Of a stretch of 50,922 nucleotides of DNA, positions 34,237 to 41,994 are shown piece after piece (the stretch's first letter is position 1; every line of letters starts with the position of its first letter). The translations under genes and the position numbers were made by a program. The DNA lies in the NCBI GenBank assembly GCA_022729915.1, contig DZBP01000004.1, forward strand, positions 1 to 50,922, written 5' to 3'. This DNA comes from Draconibacterium orientale (GTDB lineage: Bacteria; Bacteroidota; Bacteroidia; Bacteroidales; JAIFNL01). The notes beneath the pieces were generated by a model. That model ran no database searches. It had not been told where the DNA came from and saw nothing but the letters and a program-made list of their open reading frames with translations.

Positions 34237-35313
34237 CTATTTATGTGAATTGATGTTGAATCTATATTTCAAGGAAAAAACATTTGAATAGCTAACCAAT
34301 AAGCTACCAATATCAGTAAGTGCATAGTCGAGTGTAAAACTCTTATATTCAATGCCTAGCCCCAAATTTGGTTGAAAACGTGTTCGTGTTTTTTCAAAAT
34401 CTTGAATTTTTTGAAAATTACCAAATCCTATTCTGAAAAAAATGAACTTTTTGTAAGCAAATTCAGTACCTATACTTGGTGCAAATGTAAAAGTTTTACC
34501 GGAAATTAAAGCATTTTGCTGTCCATCAAAATAAATTTTTGCATCAATTTCAAGGTTGGCTTCTAAATTTTCTGAAAAGATAAAATCACGAGCAACTCCC
34601 AAACTTAAACTTGGCATTGTAATATCTATCGTGTTTTCAGTGAGCGTATTAAGTGTAGAATCAGTTTCAAAAGTTACTTTTAAAGCATCTTCATTTAATT
34701 TCCAAAAATTGAAAGTAGTAGAAACATCATTAGCCATAGCTCCAAAATACCAGTTTTTTTTCCTATACTGCAAAGCTGCATCTAAACCAAAACCGAGAGC
34801 ATTAGCAAATTCTCCTTCGTTTCGATAAATTATTTTAAAATTAGCACCTAAATTTAATCCTTCAACTTTTGTTTTCCTTGCATAAGAAAAAAGAAAAGCA
34901 TAATCAGCTACCGAAAAATTTTTGATTCTATTGTAATCAAAATTCCCATCTTTATCAAACAAATCGAGTGAATTTTGAATATTATCAACACCAGCTCTTA
35001 CCACTGAAAAAGCAACATTACTCATAGTATCAAGCTTATAATTAATACCAAAGTAATCAAATTTGAGTAAGCCAGCAAATTGCTCAGCATGCATAAGTCC
35101 TAACTCCATTTGCTTTTCAGAAAAAAGTAATCCGGCAGGATTCCAAAATACGGAAGTAACATCTGAAATAGTTGCAGCGGTAGAACCACCTAAAGATAAA
35201 GACTTTGCACCAACACCCAAAGTTAAAAAATCGTTGTTATATTTTCTAATTTCTTGTGCAAAAGTAGAAATTGAAATAAATATGAAAAAAATAACAAAAG
35301 TTCTGAATTTCAT
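34237..35313 (-). CDS. PorV/PorQ-family outer-membrane protein
   Basis: A 358-residue outer-membrane beta-barrel of the PorV/PorQ (UPF0164-like) group. Signal peptide (about 1-19, ending STFAQ) is followed by the conserved block LGVGAKSLSLGGSTAATISDVTSVFWNPAGL, in which GAxxxxLGG and WNPAGL are diagnostic. The remainder alternates short strands and turns and ends in an aromatic/basic strand (YRFNINSHK). Members include PorV, the type IX secretion shuttle, and PorQ, but several paralogues of unknown job occur in each genome, so a specific name is not given. First gene of a unit with mscS and GT2. A minus-strand -7-like TAACTTTG lies at 35346-35353 without a clear -33. Confidence 0.87.
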   Translation of the reverse strand: MKFRTFVIFFIFISISTFAQEIRKYNNDFLTLGVGAKSLSLGGSTAATISDVTSVFWNPAGLLFSEKQMELGLMHAEQFAGLLKFDYFGINYKLDTMSNVAFSVVRAGVDNIQNSLDLFDKDGNFDYNRIKNFSVADYAFLFSYARKTKVEGLNLGANFKIIYRNEGEFANALGFGLDAALQYRKKNWYFGAMANDVSTTFNFWKLNEDALKVTFETDSTLNTLTENTIDITMPSLSLGVARDFIFSENLEANLEIDAKIYFDGQQNALISGKTFTFAPSIGTEFAYKKFIFFRIGFGNFQKIQDFEKTRTRFQPNLGLGIEYKSFTLDYALTDIGSLLVSYSNVFSLKYRFNINSHK

Positions 35314-35506
35314 TTATTATGGTTTTTTAGAATATTCACGAATAACAAAGTTAAATTGAGAATATTTTATAATTTTGTAAAAAATTTCTACAAATAAACA
35401 AAATTAAAAGCTGTTTAACAAAATTATAATTTGCTTTTGAACAAAAAGTATAATTAAAAAATTGATTTTCAAGAAAATAAAAACAATTGAACAAAAAACT
35501 AAACTT

Positions 35507-36277
35507 ATGAAATATCTAAAGTGGTTTCCCAATTTTTTAACCTCTATGAGTGTGTTTATGGGCAGTTTAGCCATAGTAACCGCTTTTCAAAGCAATGATT
35601 ATTTAATTTATTCTGCACTATTCATCGCAATAGCAGCTATTTTTGATTTTTCTGATGGTTTTGCAGCTCGTTTACTTAAAGCAAGTTCGGCAATAGGTAA
35701 AGAGCTTGATTCCCTGGCAGATATGGTTAGTTTTGGTATTGCTCCAGCTATTATCATGTACAAATTAATGCGCATTTCGCTTTTCGGAGAAAACGATAAT
35801 ATTTTATTGTCAGATTTAAGTATCAATGATTTAGTTATAATTTTATCGTCTTTTATTATTGCTATATTTTCTGCTTTAAGATTGGCAAAATTTAATATCG
35901 ATACGCGCCAAACTAGTTCATTTATAGGTATGCCAACACCTGCCGGTGCTATATCAATTTTATCGTTAGTTATAGTTTTCCATTATTTTAAAGATAGTTT
36001 CATCTATATAAATATAACATCTTCGATATATTTCTTACTCATTTATACCTTTGTAGTTTCATTTCTGTTGGTTTCAGAACTACCCATGTTTTCACTAAAA
36101 ATAAAAAATTTGAAATTTAACGACAATTCTATTCAATTTATATTTTTAGGTATTTTAATTATTCTTTTTCTAATTTTCAAAAGTCTTGCAATAGTTTTTT
36201 TCATTCCATTATATATTTTTATGTCAATAATCGACAATATTCTTAAAAAAAAAATAAATAATTTGACCTCTAAATAA
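35507..36277 (+). CDS. pssA: CDP-diacylglycerol-serine O-phosphatidyltransferase
   Basis: An inner-membrane CDP-alcohol phosphotransferase that makes phosphatidylserine, the precursor of phosphatidylethanolamine. The signature DGxxARxxxxxSxxGxxxDSxxD is intact as DGFAARLLKASSAIGKELDSLAD (about residues 49-71 from the chosen start). The preceding MKYLKWFPNFLTSMSVFMGSLAI fits the family N-terminus, so the ATG at 35507 is preferred over the track start at 35462. About seven or eight hydrophobic segments cover the protein. FIGMPTPAGA downstream of the motif supports the serine-specific PssA group. It is followed by the TonB-dependent receptor gene after 59 bases. Phosphatidylserine decarboxylase is not in the window. 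Confidence 0.93.
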   Translation: MKYLKWFPNFLTSMSVFMGSLAIVTAFQSNDYLIYSALFIAIAAIFDFSDGFAARLLKASSAIGKELDSLADMVSFGIAPAIIMYKLMRISLFGENDNILLSDLSINDLVIILSSFIIAIFSALRLAKFNIDTRQTSSFIGMPTPAGAISILSLVIVFHYFKDSFIYINITSSIYFLLIYTFVVSFLLVSELPMFSLKIKNLKFNDNSIQFIFLGILIILFLIFKSLAIVFFIPLYIFMSIIDNILKKKINNLTSK

Positions 36278-36336
36278 CTGTTTTTCTAAAATAAATCTCT
36301 TAAATTTATTTTCAATAAAAGTATATTTCATTGATT

Positions 36337-38634
36337 ATGAAAAATTTAAAGCAACTATTTTTTTTATTTACTTTTCTTGTAATCGCTTCCAGTTTAATAG
36401 CACAAACGAAGTTGATTGCAAAAATTTGCGATTATTCTACAAAGAAACCTATTCATAATGTGCATATTACAAATTTAAGTAAAAAAATAGTAACAAGTAC
36501 AGACGATAATGGAATTGCACAAATAAATTTAGCTGTAAATGAAAAAAATGCACTCAAAATTAGCCATATAGGCTACAAAGATACAATAATCAACTTTTTT
36601 TCAAAAACAGATTTAAACGAATTAACTATTGAATTACAAATTCTTAGCATAAAGATGCCAGAAGTTTTTGTTTCCGCATCACGTAAATTGCAATTAAAAA
36701 ACCAAACAACAGGAAGTAGCGACATTATAACACGTAAAAATATTGAAATACAGCCAATTACAAATATAGATAATATACTTCAAACCATTTCAAATGTCTA
36801 TGTAAACAGAAGCTGGGGAATTTTCTCAAAAAATGCAAGCGTAACAATGCGTGGAATGGACGGAAAAGATCGGGTATTAATTTTGCTCGACGGAATTCCG
36901 ATGAATAAATCTTCAGGAGGTTCAATCAACTGGCATCTAATAAACCCAGAACAAATAGAACGTATAGAAATAATAAAAGGTCCTGCTTCAGCAATTTATG
37001 GAAATAATGCGATGAATGGAATTATAAATTTGATAAGCAAAAAACCTTCTGAAAAAATAGATTTTTTTATAAATAATTTCGTTGGTTCTTATAATACATT
37101 AGGTGTCAATTTTTACACAGGCGGAAAGCAAAAATTAGCTGAAAACAATTTTTATTGGACCCTCGATGGCTTTTATAGACAAGGCGATGGTTATTTTTAT
37201 TTACCTGAAAATATGAGAGATAGCTATGATGCGAAACTATATTTGCTAGAATATAATTCATCAGCAAAAATAGGATATGAGCTAAATAAACAGCAAAAAA
37301 TAGAAATTTCATATGCATACCAGCACGATAAAAGAGGCTCAGGAAAAAAAATTTATATGCCCGATGGTAGTTTCGATAGCTATTCAACTAACTTATCATC
37401 AATAACTTACAATGGAATATTTCAAGAAACAACTTCGACAGTAAGCTTATTTTGGCAAAATGAATTGTACCAAAAACAAAGCGAAAGTATCAATTCGAGT
37501 GGAAACTACAAGCTTTCAGAAAATCCACAAATAAGTAATGATTTTGGCATTTTATCCAGTATTTCAACACAGTTATCAAGCAAGCATAACTTAACCTATG
37601 GATTTGATTATAAGCAAGCTAACCTACATGCTAAAGAAATTTATAAAACCTCTAGTGATTATATAGAACGAAAAGGGAATTTAATTTTTGGTGGAATTTA
37701 TGCTCAAGACGAATGGTTTTTGACCACAAAATGGCTTTTTACAACAGGTTTCAGGCTCGATTATTCAAAATTTTACAATGGAAACCTTCTAGTAACTAAC
37801 CCAACTAAAGAAACCGGTTTTTTAAGCAATATAGACCAAAATTTTCCTCAAAATGATTGGTTTGCTTTTAGCCCAAAATTTAGTCTAAAGTACTTGTATT
37901 CAGGCAACTTTAATAATTATATCTCAATAGCAAAAGGCTTCAGACCTCCTTCAATAGATGACTTATGTAGCTCACGAAAAATCACAAAAGGTTTTAAACA
38001 AGCAAATCCGAGCTTATTGCCTGAATATCAATATACACTCGAATACGGACTTCAGCTAAAACCAAGCAAAGATTTTAAAATATCTTCAGCTTTATATTTT
38101 ACAAAAGGCTTTGATTTTCAATATTTTGTAGGCACTGGAGATTCAATTGATACGGGCGGAAGTAGCTTAAAACCAATTTTGCGCCGCGAAAATATTTCCA
38201 AAGTAAACGTAATAGGATTTGAAATAGATTTGGCTTACACGCCAAGCAATTTGATTGAAATAAAAGCAAACTACACCTACAATTCGGCAAAGATTATAGA
38301 ATTTAACCAGATAAATAAATACGAAATAAGCCTAAAAAATAATTATTTAATTGAAACTCCTTCTCAGCAAGCTTTTTTTGGAATCAATTCGCGCAATAAA
38401 TGGCTAAATATGAGCCTCATGTACAATTTTATAGGCGAACAATGGGCTGACGAGGAAAATTCTCAAATTATAAATTCATATAATACAATAGACATAGCTT
38501 TTTCAAAAAAAGTTGCCAAAAATATTGAATTATCTATTGATATACAAAACATTACAAATGAAAAATTTATCGATAAAAAAGGTTACGAATCACCCGGAAG
38601 TTTTTTTGTCTTCAATCTTTCTTATAGGCTATGA
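36337..38634 (+). CDS. TonB-dependent outer-membrane receptor
   Basis: An energy-coupled outer-membrane transporter, 765 residues from the ATG at 36337. Signal peptide (about 1-22, LIAQ). A carboxypeptidase-regulatory-like domain covers about 23-105 (KPIHNVHITNLSKKI). The plug at about 120-235 includes SVTMRGMDGKDRVLILLDGIPMN and IERIEIIKGPASAIYGNNAMNGIINLI. The barrel runs to the terminal strand SFFVFNLSYRL. FRPPSIDDLCSS and NPSLLPEYQYTLEYG are typical barrel motifs. The substrate cannot be read. The neighbouring, tail-to-tail ModE-type regulator gene hints at an oxyanion or metal chelate but this is only context. Its last 6 bases overlap the end of that gene on the other strand. Confidence 0.93.
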   Translation: MKNLKQLFFLFTFLVIASSLIAQTKLIAKICDYSTKKPIHNVHITNLSKKIVTSTDDNGIAQINLAVNEKNALKISHIGYKDTIINFFSKTDLNELTIELQILSIKMPEVFVSASRKLQLKNQTTGSSDIITRKNIEIQPITNIDNILQTISNVYVNRSWGIFSKNASVTMRGMDGKDRVLILLDGIPMNKSSGGSINWHLINPEQIERIEIIKGPASAIYGNNAMNGIINLISKKPSEKIDFFINNFVGSYNTLGVNFYTGGKQKLAENNFYWTLDGFYRQGDGYFYLPENMRDSYDAKLYLLEYNSSAKIGYELNKQQKIEISYAYQHDKRGSGKKIYMPDGSFDSYSTNLSSITYNGIFQETTSTVSLFWQNELYQKQSESINSSGNYKLSENPQISNDFGILSSISTQLSSKHNLTYGFDYKQANLHAKEIYKTSSDYIERKGNLIFGGIYAQDEWFLTTKWLFTTGFRLDYSKFYNGNLLVTNPTKETGFLSNIDQNFPQNDWFAFSPKFSLKYLYSGNFNNYISIAKGFRPPSIDDLCSSRKITKGFKQANPSLLPEYQYTLEYGLQLKPSKDFKISSALYFTKGFDFQYFVGTGDSIDTGGSSLKPILRRENISKVNVIGFEIDLAYTPSNLIEIKANYTYNSAKIIEFNQINKYEISLKNNYLIETPSQQAFFGINSRNKWLNMSLMYNFIGEQWADEENSQIINSYNTIDIAFSKKVAKNIELSIDIQNITNEKFIDKKGYESPGSFFVFNLSYRL

Positions 38635-39000
38635 TAACTTTTCCATTTTTTTCATCAAATTTCCAAATACTTCATCTAAAGCATTTTGAATGAAAGCATC
38701 ATGCTTGCGATGAAATTCGTCAAAAGCTTCTATTATTGCAATACCTTGTGGCGTTAAAATAGTCTGGCCTCCATCTTTGCCTCCTCTCTGTCGCTGAATA
38801 ATAGGAAAACCTAATGTTTGCTCAATTTCATTGAGGTTATCCCAAGTTTTGCGGTAAGTCAAATTTTCTTTCTTAATTGCATCTATGATAGAACCTGTTT
38901 CGTTAATGGTTTTCAACAAATTACACTTTCCTTCTCCCAAAATACCTTTACTATCTTCAGCTTCGAGCCAAATTTTAAAATTTATTCTGAATTTATTCAT
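38629..39000 (-). CDS. ModE-type winged-helix regulator lacking molybdate domains
   Basis: A 123-residue single-domain DNA-binding protein of the ModE N-terminal/LysR-like wHTH group (COG2005 type). ILGEGKCNLLKTINETGSIIDAIKKENLTYRKTWDNLNEIEQTLG is the helix-turn-helix region, and PIIQRQRGGKDGGQTILTPQGIAIIEAFDEFH the wing and dimerisation helix. Conserved GGxxGGxxxLTxxG matches the family. The molybdate-binding MOP domains of full-length ModE are absent. Such short forms can still dimerise and bind DNA but the ligand is unknown. It is last in a three-gene minus unit with the MBL and YiiX-like genes. Its stop (TAG) overlaps the stop region of the convergent TonB receptor by 6 bases. Confidence 0.88.
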   Translation of the reverse strand: MNKFRINFKIWLEAEDSKGILGEGKCNLLKTINETGSIIDAIKKENLTYRKTWDNLNEIEQTLGFPIIQRQRGGKDGGQTILTPQGIAIIEAFDEFHRKHDAFIQNALDEVFGNLMKKMEKLS

Positions 39001-39036
39001 TATATTGATAAATTTTTATAATAACAATAAAAAATA

Positions 39037-39792
39037 TTAAGGTAAATTTTTAATTCGTATTTCGATAGATTTGTCATCGCTCAGCAATTTCAAAAGCTCA
39101 TTTGTATCTGTTTTTCCAAAATGGTATGGATAAAGAATTTTGGGTTTAAACATACGTGCAGAATTTGCACACATTTCAACACTCATGGTATAAGGTAAGT
39201 TCATTGGCAAAAAAGCAACGTCAATATCTTTGAAATCAGACATTTCAGGAATATCCTCCGTATCGCCAGCTACATAAATCCGTTTATCTGCAAAAGTTAA
39301 AATATAGCCATTTCCATTTCCTTTTGGGTGGTAATGCTCGCCGTTAGAACGTTTATTTACAATATTATAGGCAGGAACTGTTTCTATTTTAAACAATTCT
39401 AAATCGTAATTTTGTCCATTTTGCAAAATAATAATACCGTTTTTTTTATTCAACAAATTGGCACAAATTTGTGTGATTACAAATTTTGTACCTTCTTTCT
39501 TTGTTTTATTCAAAGCCAATGTATCAAAATGATCGCCATGCTCATGTGTAATAAGCACAATATCAGCCTTTGGCAATAAACTATAATCAAATTCCCGTTC
39601 GGTTGGGTCTATCTGAATTACTTTATTTTTATACTCAAACATCAAGCTTGCATGCCCAACAAAGTGCATAATTAAATTACCTTCTGAGGTTTTAATAGTA
39701 TCTTTTTCTATTACTTTTTGGCAGTAAATATTTTCCATAAATGCGAAAAATAAAATAAATAAAAAAGTAGATATAATTAATATTTTTTTCAT
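39037..39792 (-). CDS. exported MBL-fold metallo-hydrolase (UlaG-like)
   Basis: A 251-residue metallo-beta-lactamase-fold protein. The metal motif HxHxDH is intact as THEHGDHFD (His83, His85, Asp87, His88). VAGDTEDIPEM provides the bridging aspartate, and YPYHFGKTD the last histidine. FVGHASLMFEYKNKVIQIDP is typical of the UlaG/UPF0173 subgroup. Unlike cytoplasmic UlaG relatives it begins with a hydrophobic segment MKKILIISTFLFILFFAFMENIYCQ. The run ends in YCQ, so it is either Sec-exported or, less likely, lipid-modified. The substrate is unknown. It lies 21 bases after the YiiX-like gene and 36 bases before the ModE-type gene. Confidence 0.88.
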   Translation of the reverse strand: MKKILIISTFLFILFFAFMENIYCQKVIEKDTIKTSEGNLIMHFVGHASLMFEYKNKVIQIDPTEREFDYSLLPKADIVLITHEHGDHFDTLALNKTKKEGTKFVITQICANLLNKKNGIIILQNGQNYDLELFKIETVPAYNIVNKRSNGEHYHPKGNGNGYILTFADKRIYVAGDTEDIPEMSDFKDIDVAFLPMNLPYTMSVEMCANSARMFKPKILYPYHFGKTDTNELLKLLSDDKSIEIRIKNLP

Positions 39793-39813
39793 AAGTTATA
39801 TTTTTATATTAAT

Positions 39814-40485
39814 TTATTGAGTTTGTTTTTTTGCTTGATGATTTAAAATTACATCAAAATAAGTTGTATCCCAAAAATTGGAAAATTGAGAATAATTAAC
39901 TTCCTTATTTTCAAATTTATAAATATCGGTTTGAAAAACATCTTTAAAAACGTGCCAAATAATTTCGGCACAATACATTTGAGTCGAATCCTTCATGTCG
40001 AAGCTATAATCAAATGGCACTTTTGTACTTAAATAGTACAAACCACGCTGGCTCACTTTGTACAAATCAGAAGTATCGCATTTATTAAATCGAACAATAA
40101 TCACCGAGTTTTGATGACTGGCTGCAACGTAATCATCAAAATTTTGTTTCTGAACACCTTCAAATGTAAAATAAGAACTTGATTCAGAATGAATTACACA
40201 CAAACTATCTGATGTTTTTTGAATAATTCCGCAATGCGAAATTTTATATTTTTCATTAAAAAGATTGACTATATAATCAGAAGCCAGGCCAAAGCCACGT
40301 CGCAAAATTATATCACCATTTTTTAATTTTTGTTTTTCTTGCAATGAAAAAATATAAGAATTAGTCCTTTCCTTTGATAATTCATTTTTATCGTAAAAAT
40401 TCCAGAAAATATAAAACAATAAAACTAAAATTACTAAAAAAAAGGAAAAATAAAGGGCAATTTTCTGTATTTTAAAAGCAATCAT
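39814..40485 (-). CDS. YiiX/NlpC-P60-like permuted papain hydrolase, membrane-anchored
   Basis: A 223-residue protein with an N-terminal TM segment (about 11-28, LYFSFFLVILVLLFYIFW) and an extracytoplasmic YiiX/YebB-type domain. LKNGDIILRRGFGLASDYIVNLF is the family's opening motif. ISHCGIIQK supplies the histidine and MYCAEIIWHVFKDVF the cysteine, in the order His before Cys characteristic of the circularly permuted papain fold. Relatives cleave amide bonds, and lipids or peptidoglycan are candidate substrates. The proximity of the MBL hydrolase suggests a two-enzyme envelope or catabolic module. A minus-strand -7-like box TAATTTTG (complement 40523-40530) lies upstream, without a clear -33. 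Confidence 0.85.
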   Translation of the reverse strand: MIAFKIQKIALYFSFFLVILVLLFYIFWNFYDKNELSKERTNSYIFSLQEKQKLKNGDIILRRGFGLASDYIVNLFNEKYKISHCGIIQKTSDSLCVIHSESSSYFTFEGVQKQNFDDYVAASHQNSVIIVRFNKCDTSDLYKVSQRGLYYLSTKVPFDYSFDMKDSTQMYCAEIIWHVFKDVFQTDIYKFENKEVNYSQFSNFWDTTYFDVILNHQAKKQTQ

Positions 40486-40636
40486 TCAATAAAAATTCAA
40501 AAGCAAACACAATTTTAAACGTCAAAATTACAATTTATTATTCAAAAAATTATTTTGTTTAGAAAAAAAAATTTAAAATTTTTATTTATCCAAATTTCTA
40601 GTTTATTTTGCCGAAATGCAAATTTAAACAATTCGA

Positions 40637-41386
40637 ATGGAATTCAACAATTTTTTCTACATAGGAATAGACGATACCGATAATGCAGAGACTCGTGGTA
40701 CTGGCTTTAGAGCTAGACAGTTAGCTGCTATTTTAATAGAAAAAAAATTAGCAGATGTGTTTAGCGTTTCGCGGCATCAATTGTTTTTCGACCCCCGTGT
40801 GCCTTTTACTTCACACAATAGCTCGCTTTGTATAGAATTGAAAGCTAATGATTTAGAAGCACTAAAAGAAGTTTCTAAAAAATTTTTGTTAGAAGTAGCT
40901 GCTGAGGGCTCAGATGTGGGTTTGTGCATTGCCCGAAAAGAAAACATTAGCAACGCCGTTATTGAATTTGGAAAAAAAGCCAAAATAGACCTTGTTACGC
41001 AAAAAGAAGCTTACATTTTAGCCGAAAAAAACCAACTTTATTTGGAAGGGTTAACGGGAACAAAAGATGGAATTATAGGCGCGCTAGCCAGCGTAGGGCT
41101 TAGTTTTTTTGGCAACGACGGCAGATGTGTATGGTTAAAAGGAACCGAATTGCGAGAAATAAAAGGAGTTATGAGCATCAGAGAACTTTTACAACAATCT
41201 AATATTGATGAAGTTACTGATGAAAATGGTTTCACAGTTCCTCAAACAGATTTGCTAATGCTTGATGAATGGCTACGACCAATTTTGAAAAATCACAAAA
41301 AGATTCTAATTATAGAGGAGGTAAAAAATGAAAAATACAAGTGGAAACTTAAACCAAAAGACTTTATCAAAAAGCTTTCAAGTTGA
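40637..41386 (+). CDS. TiaS-N-terminal-domain-like protein (IGIDDTD family)
   Basis: A 249-residue protein whose start, YIGIDDTDNAETRGTGFRARQLA (GIDDTDN at 10-16), matches the opening of archaeal TiaS, the tRNA(Ile2) agmatidine synthetase. It matches the phosphate-handling domain and the following ferredoxin-like region. VSRHQLFFDPRVPFTSHNSSLCIEL and EAAxEGSDVGLCIAR-like blocks also fit. The OB-fold and zinc-ribbon tRNA-binding domains of TiaS are absent, and this organism has tilS, so tRNA agmatidinylation is unlikely. Bacterial stand-alone members have no established function. FGNDGRCVWLKGTELREIKGVMSI is a conserved-looking C-terminal block. The next gene starts inside its 3' end. Family assignment is from motif, role unknown. 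Confidence 0.7.
   Translation: MEFNNFFYIGIDDTDNAETRGTGFRARQLAAILIEKKLADVFSVSRHQLFFDPRVPFTSHNSSLCIELKANDLEALKEVSKKFLLEVAAEGSDVGLCIARKENISNAVIEFGKKAKIDLVTQKEAYILAEKNQLYLEGLTGTKDGIIGALASVGLSFFGNDGRCVWLKGTELREIKGVMSIRELLQQSNIDEVTDENGFTVPQTDLLMLDEWLRPILKNHKKILIIEEVKNEKYKWKLKPKDFIKKLSS
41316..41321 (+). promoter_or_regulatory. perfect Shine-Dalgarno for the overlapping membrane-protein gene
   Basis: AGGAGG, within GAGGAGGT, lies six bases before the ATG at 41328 and inside the coding region of the upstream gene. Such sites are rare in Bacteroidetes and no other start in this window has one this good. It settles the start of the downstream gene. Confidence 0.85.
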
Positions 41387-41903
41387 AAGCATTGCAAGTA
41401 TATTAGAAGTAATAGCCCTCTTTGGGCTGGGTGCTTTAGCTGTTGTTTTGCATATCAAAATGAAAACACCCTTGCACTTGCCCGGACATCACGGATTAGA
41501 GTTCATGGCACTGCTTATGTTAGGTAGATACGCATCAAAAAAGCCAATTGCTTCAACAATTTCGTCTTTGGGAGCAGGATTTATGCTTTTTTTCCCAATT
41601 TGGGCAGGAAAAGATCCTTTTGCAGGCATGATTTATATGCTTCCGGGCTTTATTCTCGATTTTTTGTACTATAAATTAAAAGAAAACCGCAATTTATTGC
41701 TTGTTGCACTAGTTGGCGGCTTATCTTATGCCATAATTCCGATTGTTCGATTTATAATTATGAGTGTAACTGGATTCAAATACGGAGCTTTACTAAGTGG
41801 CTTGGCATATCCTCTTTTTGCATTTACAATGTTTGGCGCACTAGGCAGTCTTTTTGGAGCTTCGCTCATGAAACAAATTCAAAACAAAATACAACAAAAA
41901 TAA
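41328..41903 (+). CDS. S-component-like multi-pass membrane protein
   Basis: A 191-residue hydrophobic protein with about five or six TM helices (IASILEVIALFGLGALAVVLHI; FMALLMLGRYASKKPIASTISSLGAGFMLFF; NLLLVALVGGLSYAIIPIVRFIIM; YPLFAFTMFGALGSLFGASLM). Size, helix number, and the polar LHLPGHHGLEF and PIWAGKDPFAG loops resemble substrate-binding S components of ECF transporters, but no family motif is decisive and no EcfA or EcfT gene is present here. Its start overlaps the TiaS-N-like gene by 59 bases in another frame and uses a perfect Shine-Dalgarno, so translation of the pair is probably coupled. Alternative: an unrelated small integral membrane enzyme. Confidence 0.75.
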   Translation: MKNTSGNLNQKTLSKSFQVESIASILEVIALFGLGALAVVLHIKMKTPLHLPGHHGLEFMALLMLGRYASKKPIASTISSLGAGFMLFFPIWAGKDPFAGMIYMLPGFILDFLYYKLKENRNLLLVALVGGLSYAIIPIVRFIIMSVTGFKYGALLSGLAYPLFAFTMFGALGSLFGASLMKQIQNKIQQK

Positions 41904-41994
41904 ATTTTATTAAAAAAGCCCAATTGACTTTTTTTAGCTAACGAGTTGCTAATTTCAGCAATTCGATTTCGACAAACTAAAAAAAATAATAAAA

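Noticed and set aside
40637-41386. Calling the IGIDDTD protein a true tRNA agmatidine synthetase
   Set aside because: It lacks the OB-fold and zinc-ribbon domains, and the bacterium encodes tilS, which performs the equivalent bacterial modification.
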